From positions 1 to 7,715 of the forward strand of contig VAZL01000334.1 in assembly GCA_005883445.1 (NCBI GenBank): 7,715 nucleotides of DNA, in the 5' to 3' direction. The notes under the pieces were generated by a model. It was not told the DNA's origin. It ran no database searches and worked only from the letters and a program-made list of their open reading frames with translations. The translations under genes and the position numbers were made by a program. The DNA comes from Alphaproteobacteria bacterium. GTDB taxonomy: Bacteria; Pseudomonadota; Alphaproteobacteria; Rhizobiales; Xanthobacteraceae. Of this stretch, positions 1-7,485 are shown piece by piece; the first letter of the stretch is position 1; each line of letters begins with the position of its first letter.

Positions 1-2
1 AG

Positions 3-341
3 GCCTGGGGTCAGCTCGATGCCGCCAAGGCGCAAATCGACGCCACCCAATCGCAGGTCACCTCCGCCGAGGTTGCGCTCAACGGCGTGCGCGAGGAGGC
101 GCGCGTGGGCCAGCGCACCACGCTCGATGTGCTCAACTCGCAGCAGGACCTCGTCAACGCGCGGGTGGCGCTCGTCACCGCGCAACGCGACCGGGTGGTG
201 GCGTCCTACACGGTGCTGGCGGCGACTGGCGCGCTGTCGCCGCAAATCCTCGGGCTCAAGATCGAGGTCTACGATCCGGTCACGCACTACCAGCAGGTGC
301 GCGACGCCTGGGGCGGCGTGCGCGCGCCGGACGGACGATAG
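3..341 (+). CDS. TolC-family outer membrane efflux/secretion protein, 3' end only
   Basis: Only the last 112 codons are present; the frame is open from the window edge to a TAG at 339-341. The visible part matches the end of the second TolC repeat: a long heptad-like helix (AKAQIDATQSQVTSAEVAL), then the signature turn with VGQRTTLDVLNSQQDL, a second long helix (LVNARVALVTAQRDRVVA), and the closing segment containing SYTVLAATGALS. In this family the protein forms a trimeric outer-membrane channel with a periplasmic helical tunnel that docks with an inner-membrane pump or type I secretion ABC transporter plus adaptor. No partner genes are visible, so the substrate cannot be named. The tail after the last helix is short (about 35 residues), as in alphaproteobacterial members. 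In Caulobacter, from memory, a TolC-type gene (rsaFb) also sits directly upstream of popZ, which fits this layout. Family call is strong; the specific role is not determined. Confidence 0.9.
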   Translation, partial: AWGQLDAAKAQIDATQSQVTSAEVALNGVREEARVGQRTTLDVLNSQQDLVNARVALVTAQRDRVVASYTVLAATGALSPQILGLKIEVYDPVTHYQQVRDAWGGVRAPDGR

Positions 342-394
342 AGCCGATTCCCGCATTGCAAAAGCAAACTGAGACTCTGCTCGCACGAGCTTAC

Positions 395-422
395 TTGCGT
401 TCGCTTCCGGCCATGCCATAGT
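395..422 (+). promoter_or_regulatory. Candidate popZ promoter
   Basis: In the 159-base gap between the TolC-family stop and popZ, TTGCGT (395-400) and CATAGT (417-422) lie 16 bases apart. They match the sigma-70-type consensus at 3 of 6 and 4 of 6 positions. The implied transcript start near 429 would give a leader of about 70 bases. This is the best candidate I could find in the gap, but it is weak and read by eye only; popZ could also be transcribed by read-through from the TolC-family gene. Confidence 0.28.
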
Positions 423-483
423 CCTGGCACTCCAGCGGATGGCGCTGATTCCAAAATTTGCTGGGGCTCCGACCCCGGCGGGT

Positions 484-492
484 GAGGGGGGA
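484..492 (+). promoter_or_regulatory. Ribosome binding site of popZ
   Basis: The purine run GAGGGGGGA ends 8 bases before the ATG at 501, a good Shine-Dalgarno fit. It decides the popZ start over the in-frame ATG at codon 12, which would cut into the conserved N-terminal helix. Confidence 0.7.
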
Positions 493-500
493 CGCGGTCA

Positions 501-1097
501 ATGACGCAGCCTGCGAAGGGTCAAGAGCCCTCGATGGAGGAGATTCTCGCCTCCATCCGCAGGATCATCGCCGACGACGAGCCGGCCAACGAAACGACCG
601 AGAGCCGGCAAGAAAACGTGGCGCGCGAAAGCGCCGCTCAAGCGCCGCCGCGCCCGTCGGCTGCGCCCTCCCACGCCGCGCCGATGAGCCCGCCGCCGCG
701 CATTGCTCCTGCGGACGCCGCTGCGTCCACGCCGCCGATGTCGGAGGAGGAGATCGACTCGATGCTGGCCCATCTGCGGGGCACGCCGCGCCAACCCTCC
801 GCTGCGTCGGCGCGGACCGAGGCGGCAGCTGCGTCCGAACCGGCCCCCACGCTCGATGCGCCGCGTGCCGCTATCGAGGAGCGCGGCCTGCTCTCTGCCG
901 CGACCACCGCCGCGGTTGACGCCGCTTTCGATGCGCTGGCGCGCACGGCGCAGGCGCGCAACGGTCGTACCCTCGAGGAGGTGGTCAGCGAACTGCTGCG
1001 GCCGATGCTCAAGTCTTGGCTCGACGAGAATCTGCCGGAGATGGTCGAGCGGCTGGTGCGCGCCGAGATCGAACGCGTGTCGCGCGGACGAGGTTGA
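501..1097 (+). CDS. popZ: Cell-pole organising protein PopZ (DUF2497)
   Basis: A 198-residue protein with the three-part PopZ layout. Residues 10-26 carry the conserved N-terminal helix SMEEILASIRRIIADD, which in Caulobacter PopZ binds client proteins. Residues about 27-127 form a Pro/Ala-rich stretch with scattered acidic residues, expected to be disordered. Residues about 128-198 form the conserved helical oligomerisation domain, including LEEVVSELLRPMLKSWLDEN followed by LPEMVERLVRAEIERV. PopZ is cytoplasmic; it self-assembles into a polar matrix that anchors ParB-bound chromosome origins and recruits cell-cycle regulators. In Rhizobiales it is typically found at the growing pole. The start is supported by a strong ribosome binding site 8 bases upstream. 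The length is close to Caulobacter PopZ (about 177 residues). A second short amphipathic segment, MSEEEIDSMLAHLR at residues 80-93, lies inside the linker and resembles the N-terminal helix. The gene converges on the MFS gene with 27 bases between stops and no obvious terminator. Confidence 0.93.
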   Translation: MTQPAKGQEPSMEEILASIRRIIADDEPANETTESRQENVARESAAQAPPRPSAAPSHAAPMSPPPRIAPADAAASTPPMSEEEIDSMLAHLRGTPRQPSAASARTEAAAASEPAPTLDAPRAAIEERGLLSAATTAAVDAAFDALARTAQARNGRTLEEVVSELLRPMLKSWLDENLPEMVERLVRAEIERVSRGRG

Positions 1098-1124
1098 CGA
1101 TAGACGACGCAGGAGACGGACAGG

Positions 1125-2357
1125 CTACGCTTTGCCGACTTCGGTCCGCTGTCGGTTCTCCTCCATCGTCCGCCGCCGGAGTTTTCCCGCGAACCAGAAA
1201 GCCAAGGCCGGCAGCGCGACGGCGGTCGCGATGAACAGCGGCACCGCCGTGAAGCGGTCGAACACGAGCGCGCCCGCGGCGACCCCCAGCGTCTGGCCGA
1301 GATAGATCGCCGAAGAGAAGATCGCGACCGCGGTGCCCCGCGCCTCCGGCGTCATCTGCGTGGCATTGGTCTGCAGCGTGTTGTGCAGCGCGTAGAAGCC
1401 AAGCCCGATGGCGGTGACCGCGATGGGCGTGAGCCACCAAGCGGCGCTGAGCGCGAGCGTCACATAGGCGAGACCCAGCAGCACCCCGCCAAAGATTGCG
1501 AGCCCTGCTTGTCCGAAACGGTTCACCAGTTGCTGAACCGAGGCGGCATAGAGCAAGCCCCCGATCCCGAACGTTCCGACGATCAGCCCGATCGCGCTGA
1601 AGGTGAGCCCGAAGCGCAGATGCAGATCGGCGCCGACATAGGCGAAGGCGCCCCATCCGATGCTCGCCTCGATGAACACGGCGAGAATGACGAAGCGCGC
1701 CCATGGGTTGGAGAGCACGGCGACATAGTCGGCGATGAAACCGCGCGAGGCTTCGCCGCCGTGGCCGCCAGCGCGGGTGCGCGGATTGGTCAGAAGCTCG
1801 AACACGAGTCCCGTGGTGGCGAGCGCGAACATGCCCGCCAGCACGAAGAAGACGTCGCGCCAGCCGAACAGGTCTCCGAGCACGCCGCCCGCCGCTTGGC
1901 CGAAGAGCTGGCCGAAAATCTGTCCCGAGAGATAGCGCGCGAGCACCGGCTGGCGGCGCTCATAGGGCGTCACGTCTCCCACATAGGCCATGGACAGCGG
2001 AATGATCCAGCCGGCGGCCGCGCCCGACGCGAAGCGCGCGAGCGCGAGCGCGGAGAGCGATTGGACCGTGCCGCAGAGCGCCACCAGGATCGAGGCGAGC
2101 GCGCACATCAACGTGACGGTGCGATATTTGCCGAAGCGGTCGCCGACCGGGCCGATGATGAGCTGGATCGTGCCGTGGCTGACGGCATAGGCGGCGACCA
2201 CGATCGAGGCTTCGCCCACCGTGGTGCCGAAATCGGCGGCGATCTGCGGCAACAGCGAGTCGGTCACCCGCACCATCGCCTGGCTCGCAAAGCCAGCGAC
2301 CGCGAGCAGGATGATGGAGCGCGTCGGGACTTTCTGGCTGGCCGGCGAGGAGGTCAC
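1125..2357 (-). CDS. MFS transporter (12-TM, drug-efflux-like)
   Basis: A 410-residue inner-membrane protein, the usual length for a 12-helix major facilitator. The first helix begins near residue 14 (RSIILLAVAGF) and is followed by RVTDSLLPQIAADFG, the usual end of helix 1 in the efflux-type branch. The loop between helices 2 and 3 has the MFS motif A, GPVGDRFGK (residues 69-77). A central cytoplasmic loop near NPRTRAGGHGGEASRGF divides the two six-helix halves. Late helices include the GTAVAIFSSAIYLGQTLGVAAGALVFDR region common in proton-driven exporters. Substrate cannot be read from sequence. The GTG at 2357 is chosen because no other ATG, GTG or TTG lies upstream of helix 1 outside valS; the next in-frame ATG (codon 28) would remove most of helix 1. 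No clear Shine-Dalgarno precedes it, so the start is less certain than the family. The gene lies opposite in strand to popZ and valS, which are close neighbours in many relatives, suggesting insertion of an accessory gene. Confidence 0.9.
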   Translation of the reverse strand: MTSSPASQKVPTRSIILLAVAGFASQAMVRVTDSLLPQIAADFGTTVGEASIVVAAYAVSHGTIQLIIGPVGDRFGKYRTVTLMCALASILVALCGTVQSLSALALARFASGAAAGWIIPLSMAYVGDVTPYERRQPVLARYLSGQIFGQLFGQAAGGVLGDLFGWRDVFFVLAGMFALATTGLVFELLTNPRTRAGGHGGEASRGFIADYVAVLSNPWARFVILAVFIEASIGWGAFAYVGADLHLRFGLTFSAIGLIVGTFGIGGLLYAASVQQLVNRFGQAGLAIFGGVLLGLAYVTLALSAAWWLTPIAVTAIGLGFYALHNTLQTNATQMTPEARGTAVAIFSSAIYLGQTLGVAAGALVFDRFTAVPLFIATAVALPALAFWFAGKLRRRTMEENRQRTEVGKA

Positions 2358-2394
2358 GCGGGATTTCGTTGCTGCGTCCGTTCGGGTGTGGGCG

Positions 2395-2425
2395 TTGACA
2401 GGGCGCAGCGCCGCGGGCTTTTTAC
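2395..2425 (+). promoter_or_regulatory. Candidate valS promoter with perfect -35 box
   Basis: The 90-base divergent gap between the MFS start and the valS start contains TTGACA (2395-2400), an exact -35 consensus in an otherwise GC-rich region. The T-rich stretch CTTTTTAC (2418-2425), 17 to 19 bases downstream, is the only AT-rich element at -10 distance, although it fits TATAAT poorly (at most 3 of 6). The implied start near 2431 leaves a leader of less than 20 bases before the valS ATG, too short for a leader-peptide attenuator. No comparable box was found on the minus strand for the MFS gene. Confidence 0.45.
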
Positions 2426-2447
2426 CGCGAAATCGCCGGACCGAGAC

Positions 2448-5234
2448 ATGATCGACAAGACATACCAGCCCTCCGCGGTCGAGGGGCGCATTTACGCCAA
2501 GTGGGAGGAGGCGGGCGCATTCCGCGCCGGCCGGCCGCAGCGGCGCGACGCCAGGCCCTATTGCATCGTCATTCCACCGCCCAACGTCACCGGCTCGCTG
2601 CATATGGGGCATGCGCTCAACAACACGCTCCAGGACGTGCTCGTGCGCTTCGAGCGCATGCGCGGCCGCGACGTGCTGTGGCAGCCCGGCACCGATCACG
2701 CCGGCATCGCCACGCAGATGGTGGTCGAGCGCCAGCTCATGGAGCGCCAAGAGCCCGGTCGGCGCGCGCTCGGGCGCGAGAGATTCCTCGAGAAGGTGTG
2801 GGCGTGGAAGGCCGAATCGGGCGGCGCCATTACCCAGCAGCTCAAGCGCCTGGGCGCCTCCTGCGACTGGTCGCGCGAACGCTTCACCATGGACGAGGGG
2901 CTCTCACGCGCCGTGCGCAAGGTGTTCGTGGAGCTTTACCGCGCCGGCCTCATCTACAAGGACAAGCGGCTGGTCAATTGGGACCCCAAACTCGGCACCG
3001 CCATCTCCGACCTTGAAGTGCAGCAGGTCGAGGTGAAGGGACATCTCTGGCACATCCGCTATCCGCTCGCGGGGGCGCGCTTCGATCCGGACGATCCTTC
3101 GACCTTCATCACGGTCGCGACCACGCGGCCGGAAACGATGCTCGGCGACGTCGCGGTGGCGGTGCATCCCGACGACGAGCGCTACCGGCATCTCGTCGGC
3201 AAGCACGCCATCCTGCCGCTGGTCGGCCGGCGCATCCCGATCATCGCCGATGAATATTCCGATCCGGAGAAAGGCACCGGCGCGGTCAAGATCACGCCGG
3301 CGCACGACTTCAACGACTTCGAGGTGGGGCGCCGCCACGACCTGCCCCCCGTCAACGTGCTCGACGCCGCCGCGCATCTCAACCTCGCCGGCAACGAGGC
3401 GTTTCTGCGCGAGGTGCCGGCCTCGGCGGAACTCGACCAAACGCTCGCCTATCACGGCCGCGATCGTTTCGCGGTGCGCAAGGAGATCGTGCAGCGCTTG
3501 GAGGCGGCGGGCATGCTCGCCAAGGCCGAGCCGCACACACACGCGGTGCCGCACGGCGACCGCTCGGCTGTCGTGATCGAGCCGTTTCTCACCGATCAAT
3601 GGTACGTCGACGCCAAGACGCTGGCGGCACCGGCGATCGCGGCGGTACGCAGCGGACGGACCGTGTTCGTGCCGCGCAATTGGGAGGCGACCTATTTCAA
3701 CTGGATGGAAAACATCCAGCCCTGGTGCATTTCGCGTCAGCTGTGGTGGGGCCATCAGATCCCGGCTTGGTACGGGCCGGACGGCAAGGTGTTCGTCGCC
3801 GAGAGCGAAGCCGAGGCGCTGAGCGATGCGATAAACCATTATGTTGCCAACGGCACGATCTCCGGCGACGCCGCGGCAGAGATGCGTCGTCAGGCAAGCA
3901 AGTCGACCTTGCTCACCCGCGACGAGGACGTGCTCGACACGTGGTTCTCCTCCGCGCTGTGGCCGTTCTCGACCTTGGGTTGGCCCGACGACACGCCCGA
4001 GCTCAAGCGCTACTACCCGACCGACGCGCTGGTGACCGGCTTCGACATCATCTTCTTCTGGGTCGCGCGCATGATGATGATGGGCCTCTACTTCATGGCC
4101 GACGCGCCCTTCCACACCGTCTATATCCACGCCCTCGTGCGCGACGAGCGCGGCGCCAAGATGTCGAAGTCGAAGGGCAACGTCATCGATCCGCTCGAGC
4201 TGATCGACGAGTACGGCGCCGACGCGCTGCGCTTCACGCTCGCCGCCATGGCGGCGCAAGGGCGCGACATCAAGCTCTCCACCCAGCGGGTCGAAGGCTA
4301 CCGCAATTTCGCAACCAAGCTGTGGAACGCTTGCCGCTTCGCGGAAATCAACCATTGCGCGACCGTGCCGAGCTTCGACCCGGCGTCGGTGAAGGAAACG
4401 CTCAACCGCTGGATCGCGCACGAAACCGGCAAGGCCGTACGCGAAATCACCGAGGCGATCGAGGCCTACAAGTTCAACGAGGCCGCGGGGGCGGCCTACC
4501 GCTTCGTCTGGAACATCTTCTGCGACTGGTATCTCGAGCTGGCCAAGCCGGTGCTGCAAGGCGCCGACGGCGGCGCCAAGGACGAGACGCGCGCGATGAC
4601 CGCCTGGGTGCGTGACGAGATCCTCAAGCTGCTGCATCCGTTCACGCCGTTCGTCACCGAGGAGCTGTGGCAGGTCACGGCGCAAGCCGGCGCCGCTCGC
4701 GAGGGGCTGCTTGCGCTCGCGCCCTGGCCCAAGCAGCCTGCGCTCGACGACCTCGAGGCCGAGGCCGAGATCGGCTGGATCATCGACCTCGTCACCGCCA
4801 TTCGCTCGGTGCGCGCGGAAATGAACATCACCATGGCGACCGAGATCCCCGTCGTGCTGGTCGCCGCTTCGCCGGCGACGCAGGCGAGAGCCAAGCGCTG
4901 GGCCGACACCATGCGCCGCCTCGCGCGCCTCTCCGAAATTTCGTTCGCGCCGCGTCCGCCGCAGGGCGCGGTGCAGCTCATCGTGCGCGGGGAAATCGCG
5001 GCGCTGCCGCTCAAGGGGGTGATCGATTTCGCTGCCGAAAAAGCGCGCCTCGAGAAGGAAATGGCGCGCGTTAAATCCGACATCGCCCGCATCGACGCCA
5101 AGCTCGGCAACGCCGACTTCGTCGCGCGCGCGCCGGAGGACGTGGTCGAAGGCGAGCGCGAGAAACGCGAAGAAGCCGAGACGCGCCGGCTCAAAATCGA
5201 CGAAGCGCTCGCGCGCCTCAAGGGCGCGGCGTGA
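2448..5234 (+). CDS. valS: Valyl-tRNA synthetase
   Basis: A complete 928-residue class Ia enzyme that joins valine to tRNA-Val with ATP in the cytoplasm and proofreads mischarged threonine. The N-terminus IPPPNVTGSLHMGHALNNTL holds the HIGH-type ATP-binding motif as HMGH (residues 52-55). The CP1 editing domain includes TTRPETMLGD starting at residue 225 and GTGAVKITPAHDFNDFEVG starting at 276. The catalytic domain resumes with WCISRQLWWGHQIPAWY from 426 and DTWFSSALWPFS from 497, and the KMSKS loop is intact at 571-575. After the helical anticodon-binding domain, a C-terminal coiled-coil arm (about 855-928, rich in Glu, Lys and Arg) binds tRNA, as in bacterial ValRS. The length is slightly under the E. 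coli enzyme (951). The ATG at 2448 is followed by the usual DKTYQPSAVEGRIYAKWE opening; the ribosome binding site is weak (GGA at 2438-2440). The frame stays open far upstream of this ATG, but that part is antisense to the MFS gene. The stop is 4 bases from that of the next, convergent gene. Confidence 0.98.
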   Translation: MIDKTYQPSAVEGRIYAKWEEAGAFRAGRPQRRDARPYCIVIPPPNVTGSLHMGHALNNTLQDVLVRFERMRGRDVLWQPGTDHAGIATQMVVERQLMERQEPGRRALGRERFLEKVWAWKAESGGAITQQLKRLGASCDWSRERFTMDEGLSRAVRKVFVELYRAGLIYKDKRLVNWDPKLGTAISDLEVQQVEVKGHLWHIRYPLAGARFDPDDPSTFITVATTRPETMLGDVAVAVHPDDERYRHLVGKHAILPLVGRRIPIIADEYSDPEKGTGAVKITPAHDFNDFEVGRRHDLPPVNVLDAAAHLNLAGNEAFLREVPASAELDQTLAYHGRDRFAVRKEIVQRLEAAGMLAKAEPHTHAVPHGDRSAVVIEPFLTDQWYVDAKTLAAPAIAAVRSGRTVFVPRNWEATYFNWMENIQPWCISRQLWWGHQIPAWYGPDGKVFVAESEAEALSDAINHYVANGTISGDAAAEMRRQASKSTLLTRDEDVLDTWFSSALWPFSTLGWPDDTPELKRYYPTDALVTGFDIIFFWVARMMMMGLYFMADAPFHTVYIHALVRDERGAKMSKSKGNVIDPLELIDEYGADALRFTLAAMAAQGRDIKLSTQRVEGYRNFATKLWNACRFAEINHCATVPSFDPASVKETLNRWIAHETGKAVREITEAIEAYKFNEAAGAAYRFVWNIFCDWYLELAKPVLQGADGGAKDETRAMTAWVRDEILKLLHPFTPFVTEELWQVTAQAGAAREGLLALAPWPKQPALDDLEAEAEIGWIIDLVTAIRSVRAEMNITMATEIPVVLVAASPATQARAKRWADTMRRLARLSEISFAPRPPQGAVQLIVRGEIAALPLKGVIDFAAEKARLEKEMARVKSDIARIDAKLGNADFVARAPEDVVEGEREKREEAETRRLKIDEALARLKGAA

Positions 5235-5268
5235 GTTTTCACTTGACGGCGCTTGCCGCGGCTTTGAG
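5217..5268. terminator. Imperfect inverted repeat spanning the convergent stop codons
   Basis: CTCAAGGGCGCGGC (5217-5230) pairs with GCCGCGGCTTTGAG (5255-5268) at 12 of 14 positions. Nested between the arms is a small hairpin, GTGA-GTTT-TCAC (5231-5242), that contains both stop codons (TGA on each strand). The structure could act as a bidirectional transcription end between valS and the minus-strand gene, which have no other room for one. No T-run follows on either side, so an intrinsic terminator is not proven. Part of the symmetry may arise because the two proteins end in similar peptides (LKGAA and LKAAA). Confidence 0.33.
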
Positions 5269-7485
5269 CGTTGCCAGTGCGCCTCTCCAATCTGGGAAAA
5301 GGCTGCCGTCCGTCACGCGCCGCATGGGCAGAGCGATGCGCAGATCGAGTTGCCTCATGTCGGCAAGGTCGGCCGCGCGACATTGGGGGCTGAATATACC
5401 GTAATCGAACACGATGTCGGTATCGACCACCCCCGAAAAAATCATGCCCGTCATCATCAGATTGGCGCGCACGAGGCGCACCCGCTCATCGCGTGCGCGC
5501 AGGCAGTGCGAGAACTGCTGCGGGAGCACCACAAGCGAGCTGCCGTCGCTGCGCCCGGAGACATGCCAACCGCCGCGGATCAGCGTCAGCCGCATATCGC
5601 GTGCCGGCACCAGCGGTTGGCCGACCTCCACCGAAAGCACTGCGCGTCTGGTGAAATCGAAATTCGGCTGCGCCATCAGTGCCGCGATCTCGGCGCGCGA
5701 GGCGGTCGTCTCGATCTCGGTCGGGCTGTAATCACCGACATTGGGATGAGGCAGCTCGTAAACGTACCAAAGGCCGTGCCGACCGCCGGCGGGACGGTAT
5801 GGAAACGTACTGACTGCAAAATTTGCATCTGCCGAGAGCGGCAAAGGTTCGTGGCCCGGCACGTAATAGCGCGCGCCCAGTAGCTGCAATGCCTTCCAAT
5901 AAATCTCCCAGGATCGCCCAGGGGAAGGGACGAATCCGTTCGCGCGCATCCGCTGTTCCGTGACGGAATGGGTAAAGTAAAATGAGGCGGGCGTCACCAA
6001 CTGGCCGTATTGCAGAACGGTGGGGATGCTGTGGGCCCAAAGACCGTTGACCGTAAGACTTGTCCTGTAATCGTAGGGCCAGACATGCGCCGAGCCGCGA
6101 AACGGCCGGCCAACCTCTAAACCAAGCTTATCCTCAAAGAACGCGATGAGTTCCGGCTCATTGGGCCAAGGCTCGTGAAACAATTCGGCGCGCTGCGGTC
6201 CCACCGTTGCGGCGAAATTTGCGAACGCCGCGGGGATGATTGCGACAGCGATGAACGCCGCTGCAGTCGTCAACAACCGCAATCGTGTCGGTGCTCCGGC
6301 ATGATGAAAGAACCGCTTGATGCCATCGCGTCGGCCTGCCGTCGTAGTGACCCGCCCGGCCGAAAGAGCCGCAACGCGCAGCGCGCCCCAATATCCCGCG
6401 ACGGCCGAGATGACGAACAGCGGAAACAAGCCGTGCGCCAGGTACACGGGCAATGGAGCCTGCCAAGGAACGTTCAGCAGCAGATAAAGCAGGCTGTATC
6501 CGGCCAAAAGGAGATAGCTCACTATGCCGGTCACGACGAGAAGGCGCGCACGGCCCGATAGCGTCAACAATCCGAGCAGCCAACCGAGCGCCCAAAGAAT
6601 GTAAAAATACTTCACGTAAGGCGAATAGAAGAGCTCAGAGGCCAAGAGATCCGGTGCTGCCGGGCGGTCGCCCGAACCCGGGAAATGAATCCGCGCCGTG
6701 TACCTCGTCAACGTATAGGCGTACTCGGCTGCACCGCTGAGAAAGAATAAAACAGCACAGCAGCCGAGCGTGGCCCATCGAACGAGAATCGTCTTCAGGT
6801 GCAACCGGCCAAACGCGACGACGGCGAACGACGCCGCCCAAGCAAAACCGTGGACCATGCTCCACAGCGGGTCGCAGCAGAGGCTGTAGAACAGCAGTGC
6901 GAAAATGGCAGCCGTGGTGAGGCTGAAATCGCACCATGATCCCGACTCGAGACGCGCCAACAGTCCGAGCGCAATCATGTGCGGCGCGTAGACGACGGCG
7001 TTCCCGACCATGAGGGAAAAGATTGTCGATAGTTGAAAAATAAACGAGGACGGCGCAAACAAGATTATCGACAGTTGAGCGCCGATCGCGCTCGGCACCA
7101 CGGGCACGTCGAAACAACGCGCCATGATGTAGCCGGCGATGACGAAGATGCCGAGCGCTATTGCCGCCGACACATCGGTGGCTAGCTCCTTTGGAAGAAA
7201 AGCGAACGGCCAGTATGCAGGATTGACCCACACGTTCATCGGAAGCAGTTGCGAGCCGAGGCCCTGGGTCGAGTTGATGATGTTGAATTGCAAAAAGCTG
7301 CCAAACTTGTACGCGGTGAGGATCGTTGCCTGTGCCAGCTTGCCATCGCCGCCGTTGTAATTCGTGCCGTGGATCGCAGCGGACAACACCAGTTCGGCCG
7401 CGACCAACGCGATGACGGCAAACCCCGCAACAACAAATCGGGCAAACGCCGTTAGCTGCTTACCTTCGGAATCATTCCTGATCAT
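5239..7485 (-). CDS. Polytopic membrane protein, YfhO/GT-C glycosyltransferase-like
   Basis: A 748-residue protein with many membrane segments in residues about 13-428 and a soluble C-terminal domain of roughly 320 residues. Helix 1 (about 13-38) is followed by a loop, HGTNYNGGDGK, with Asp47 where GT-C enzymes keep their catalytic acid. Next comes a Gly/Pro/aromatic stretch, NSTQGLGSQLLPMN then NPAYWPFAFLPKE (about 71-100), with the layout seen in YfhO-like proteins. The C-terminal part has LLGARYYVPG (from residue 535), like the YfhO 'LL-VKY' strand, then FPYRPAGG, LWYVYELPHPN and NFDFTRRAVL in the matching order. Such proteins are thought to move sugars from polyprenyl-phosphate carriers onto cell-surface polymers outside the inner membrane; here substrate and acceptor are unknown. 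The ATG at 7485 is preferred because helix 1 follows directly; the only other standard start, ATG at 7578, adds 31 non-conserved residues. Neither has a strong ribosome binding site. Base composition is lower in GC than valS in several stretches. The exact family is inferred from layout; an uncharacterised membrane protein is the fallback call. Confidence 0.72.
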   Translation of the reverse strand: MIRNDSEGKQLTAFARFVVAGFAVIALVAAELVLSAAIHGTNYNGGDGKLAQATILTAYKFGSFLQFNIINSTQGLGSQLLPMNVWVNPAYWPFAFLPKELATDVSAAIALGIFVIAGYIMARCFDVPVVPSAIGAQLSIILFAPSSFIFQLSTIFSLMVGNAVVYAPHMIALGLLARLESGSWCDFSLTTAAIFALLFYSLCCDPLWSMVHGFAWAASFAVVAFGRLHLKTILVRWATLGCCAVLFFLSGAAEYAYTLTRYTARIHFPGSGDRPAAPDLLASELFYSPYVKYFYILWALGWLLGLLTLSGRARLLVVTGIVSYLLLAGYSLLYLLLNVPWQAPLPVYLAHGLFPLFVISAVAGYWGALRVAALSAGRVTTTAGRRDGIKRFFHHAGAPTRLRLLTTAAAFIAVAIIPAAFANFAATVGPQRAELFHEPWPNEPELIAFFEDKLGLEVGRPFRGSAHVWPYDYRTSLTVNGLWAHSIPTVLQYGQLVTPASFYFTHSVTEQRMRANGFVPSPGRSWEIYWKALQLLGARYYVPGHEPLPLSADANFAVSTFPYRPAGGRHGLWYVYELPHPNVGDYSPTEIETTASRAEIAALMAQPNFDFTRRAVLSVEVGQPLVPARDMRLTLIRGGWHVSGRSDGSSLVVLPQQFSHCLRARDERVRLVRANLMMTGMIFSGVVDTDIVFDYGIFSPQCRAADLADMRQLDLRIALPMRRVTDGSLFPDWRGALATLKAAASAVK

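Noticed and set aside
19..372. Arg/Ser-rich frame overlapping the TolC-family end
   Set aside because: The other frame encodes recognisable TolC helices and signature residues; this one is a shifted-frame shadow.
379..390. GCTCGCACGAGC as a terminator of the TolC-family gene
   Set aside because: The stem is only 4-5 pairs with a very small loop and no T-run follows, so termination is not supported.
1383..2447. Upstream in-frame extension of valS by 355 codons
   Set aside because: This region is antisense to the MFS gene, is highly charged and low in complexity, and ValRS proteins begin at the DKTYQPSAVEGR opening chosen here.
2358..2750. N-terminal extension of the MFS frame into valS
   Set aside because: It would overlap the valS start and catalytic HMGH region, and the added residues do not resemble any MFS N-terminus; helix 1 begins shortly after the GTG at 2357.
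2904..4685. Open frame of 593 codons on the minus strand inside valS
   Set aside because: It lies wholly antisense to a certain gene, has an Arg/His/Val-rich composition with no domain or membrane pattern, and long antisense frames are expected opposite GC-rich codons.
5350..5883. Plus-strand frame of 177 codons opposite the GT-C-like gene
   Set aside because: It is antisense to the C-terminal domain with His/Arg-rich, patternless sequence and no ribosome binding site.
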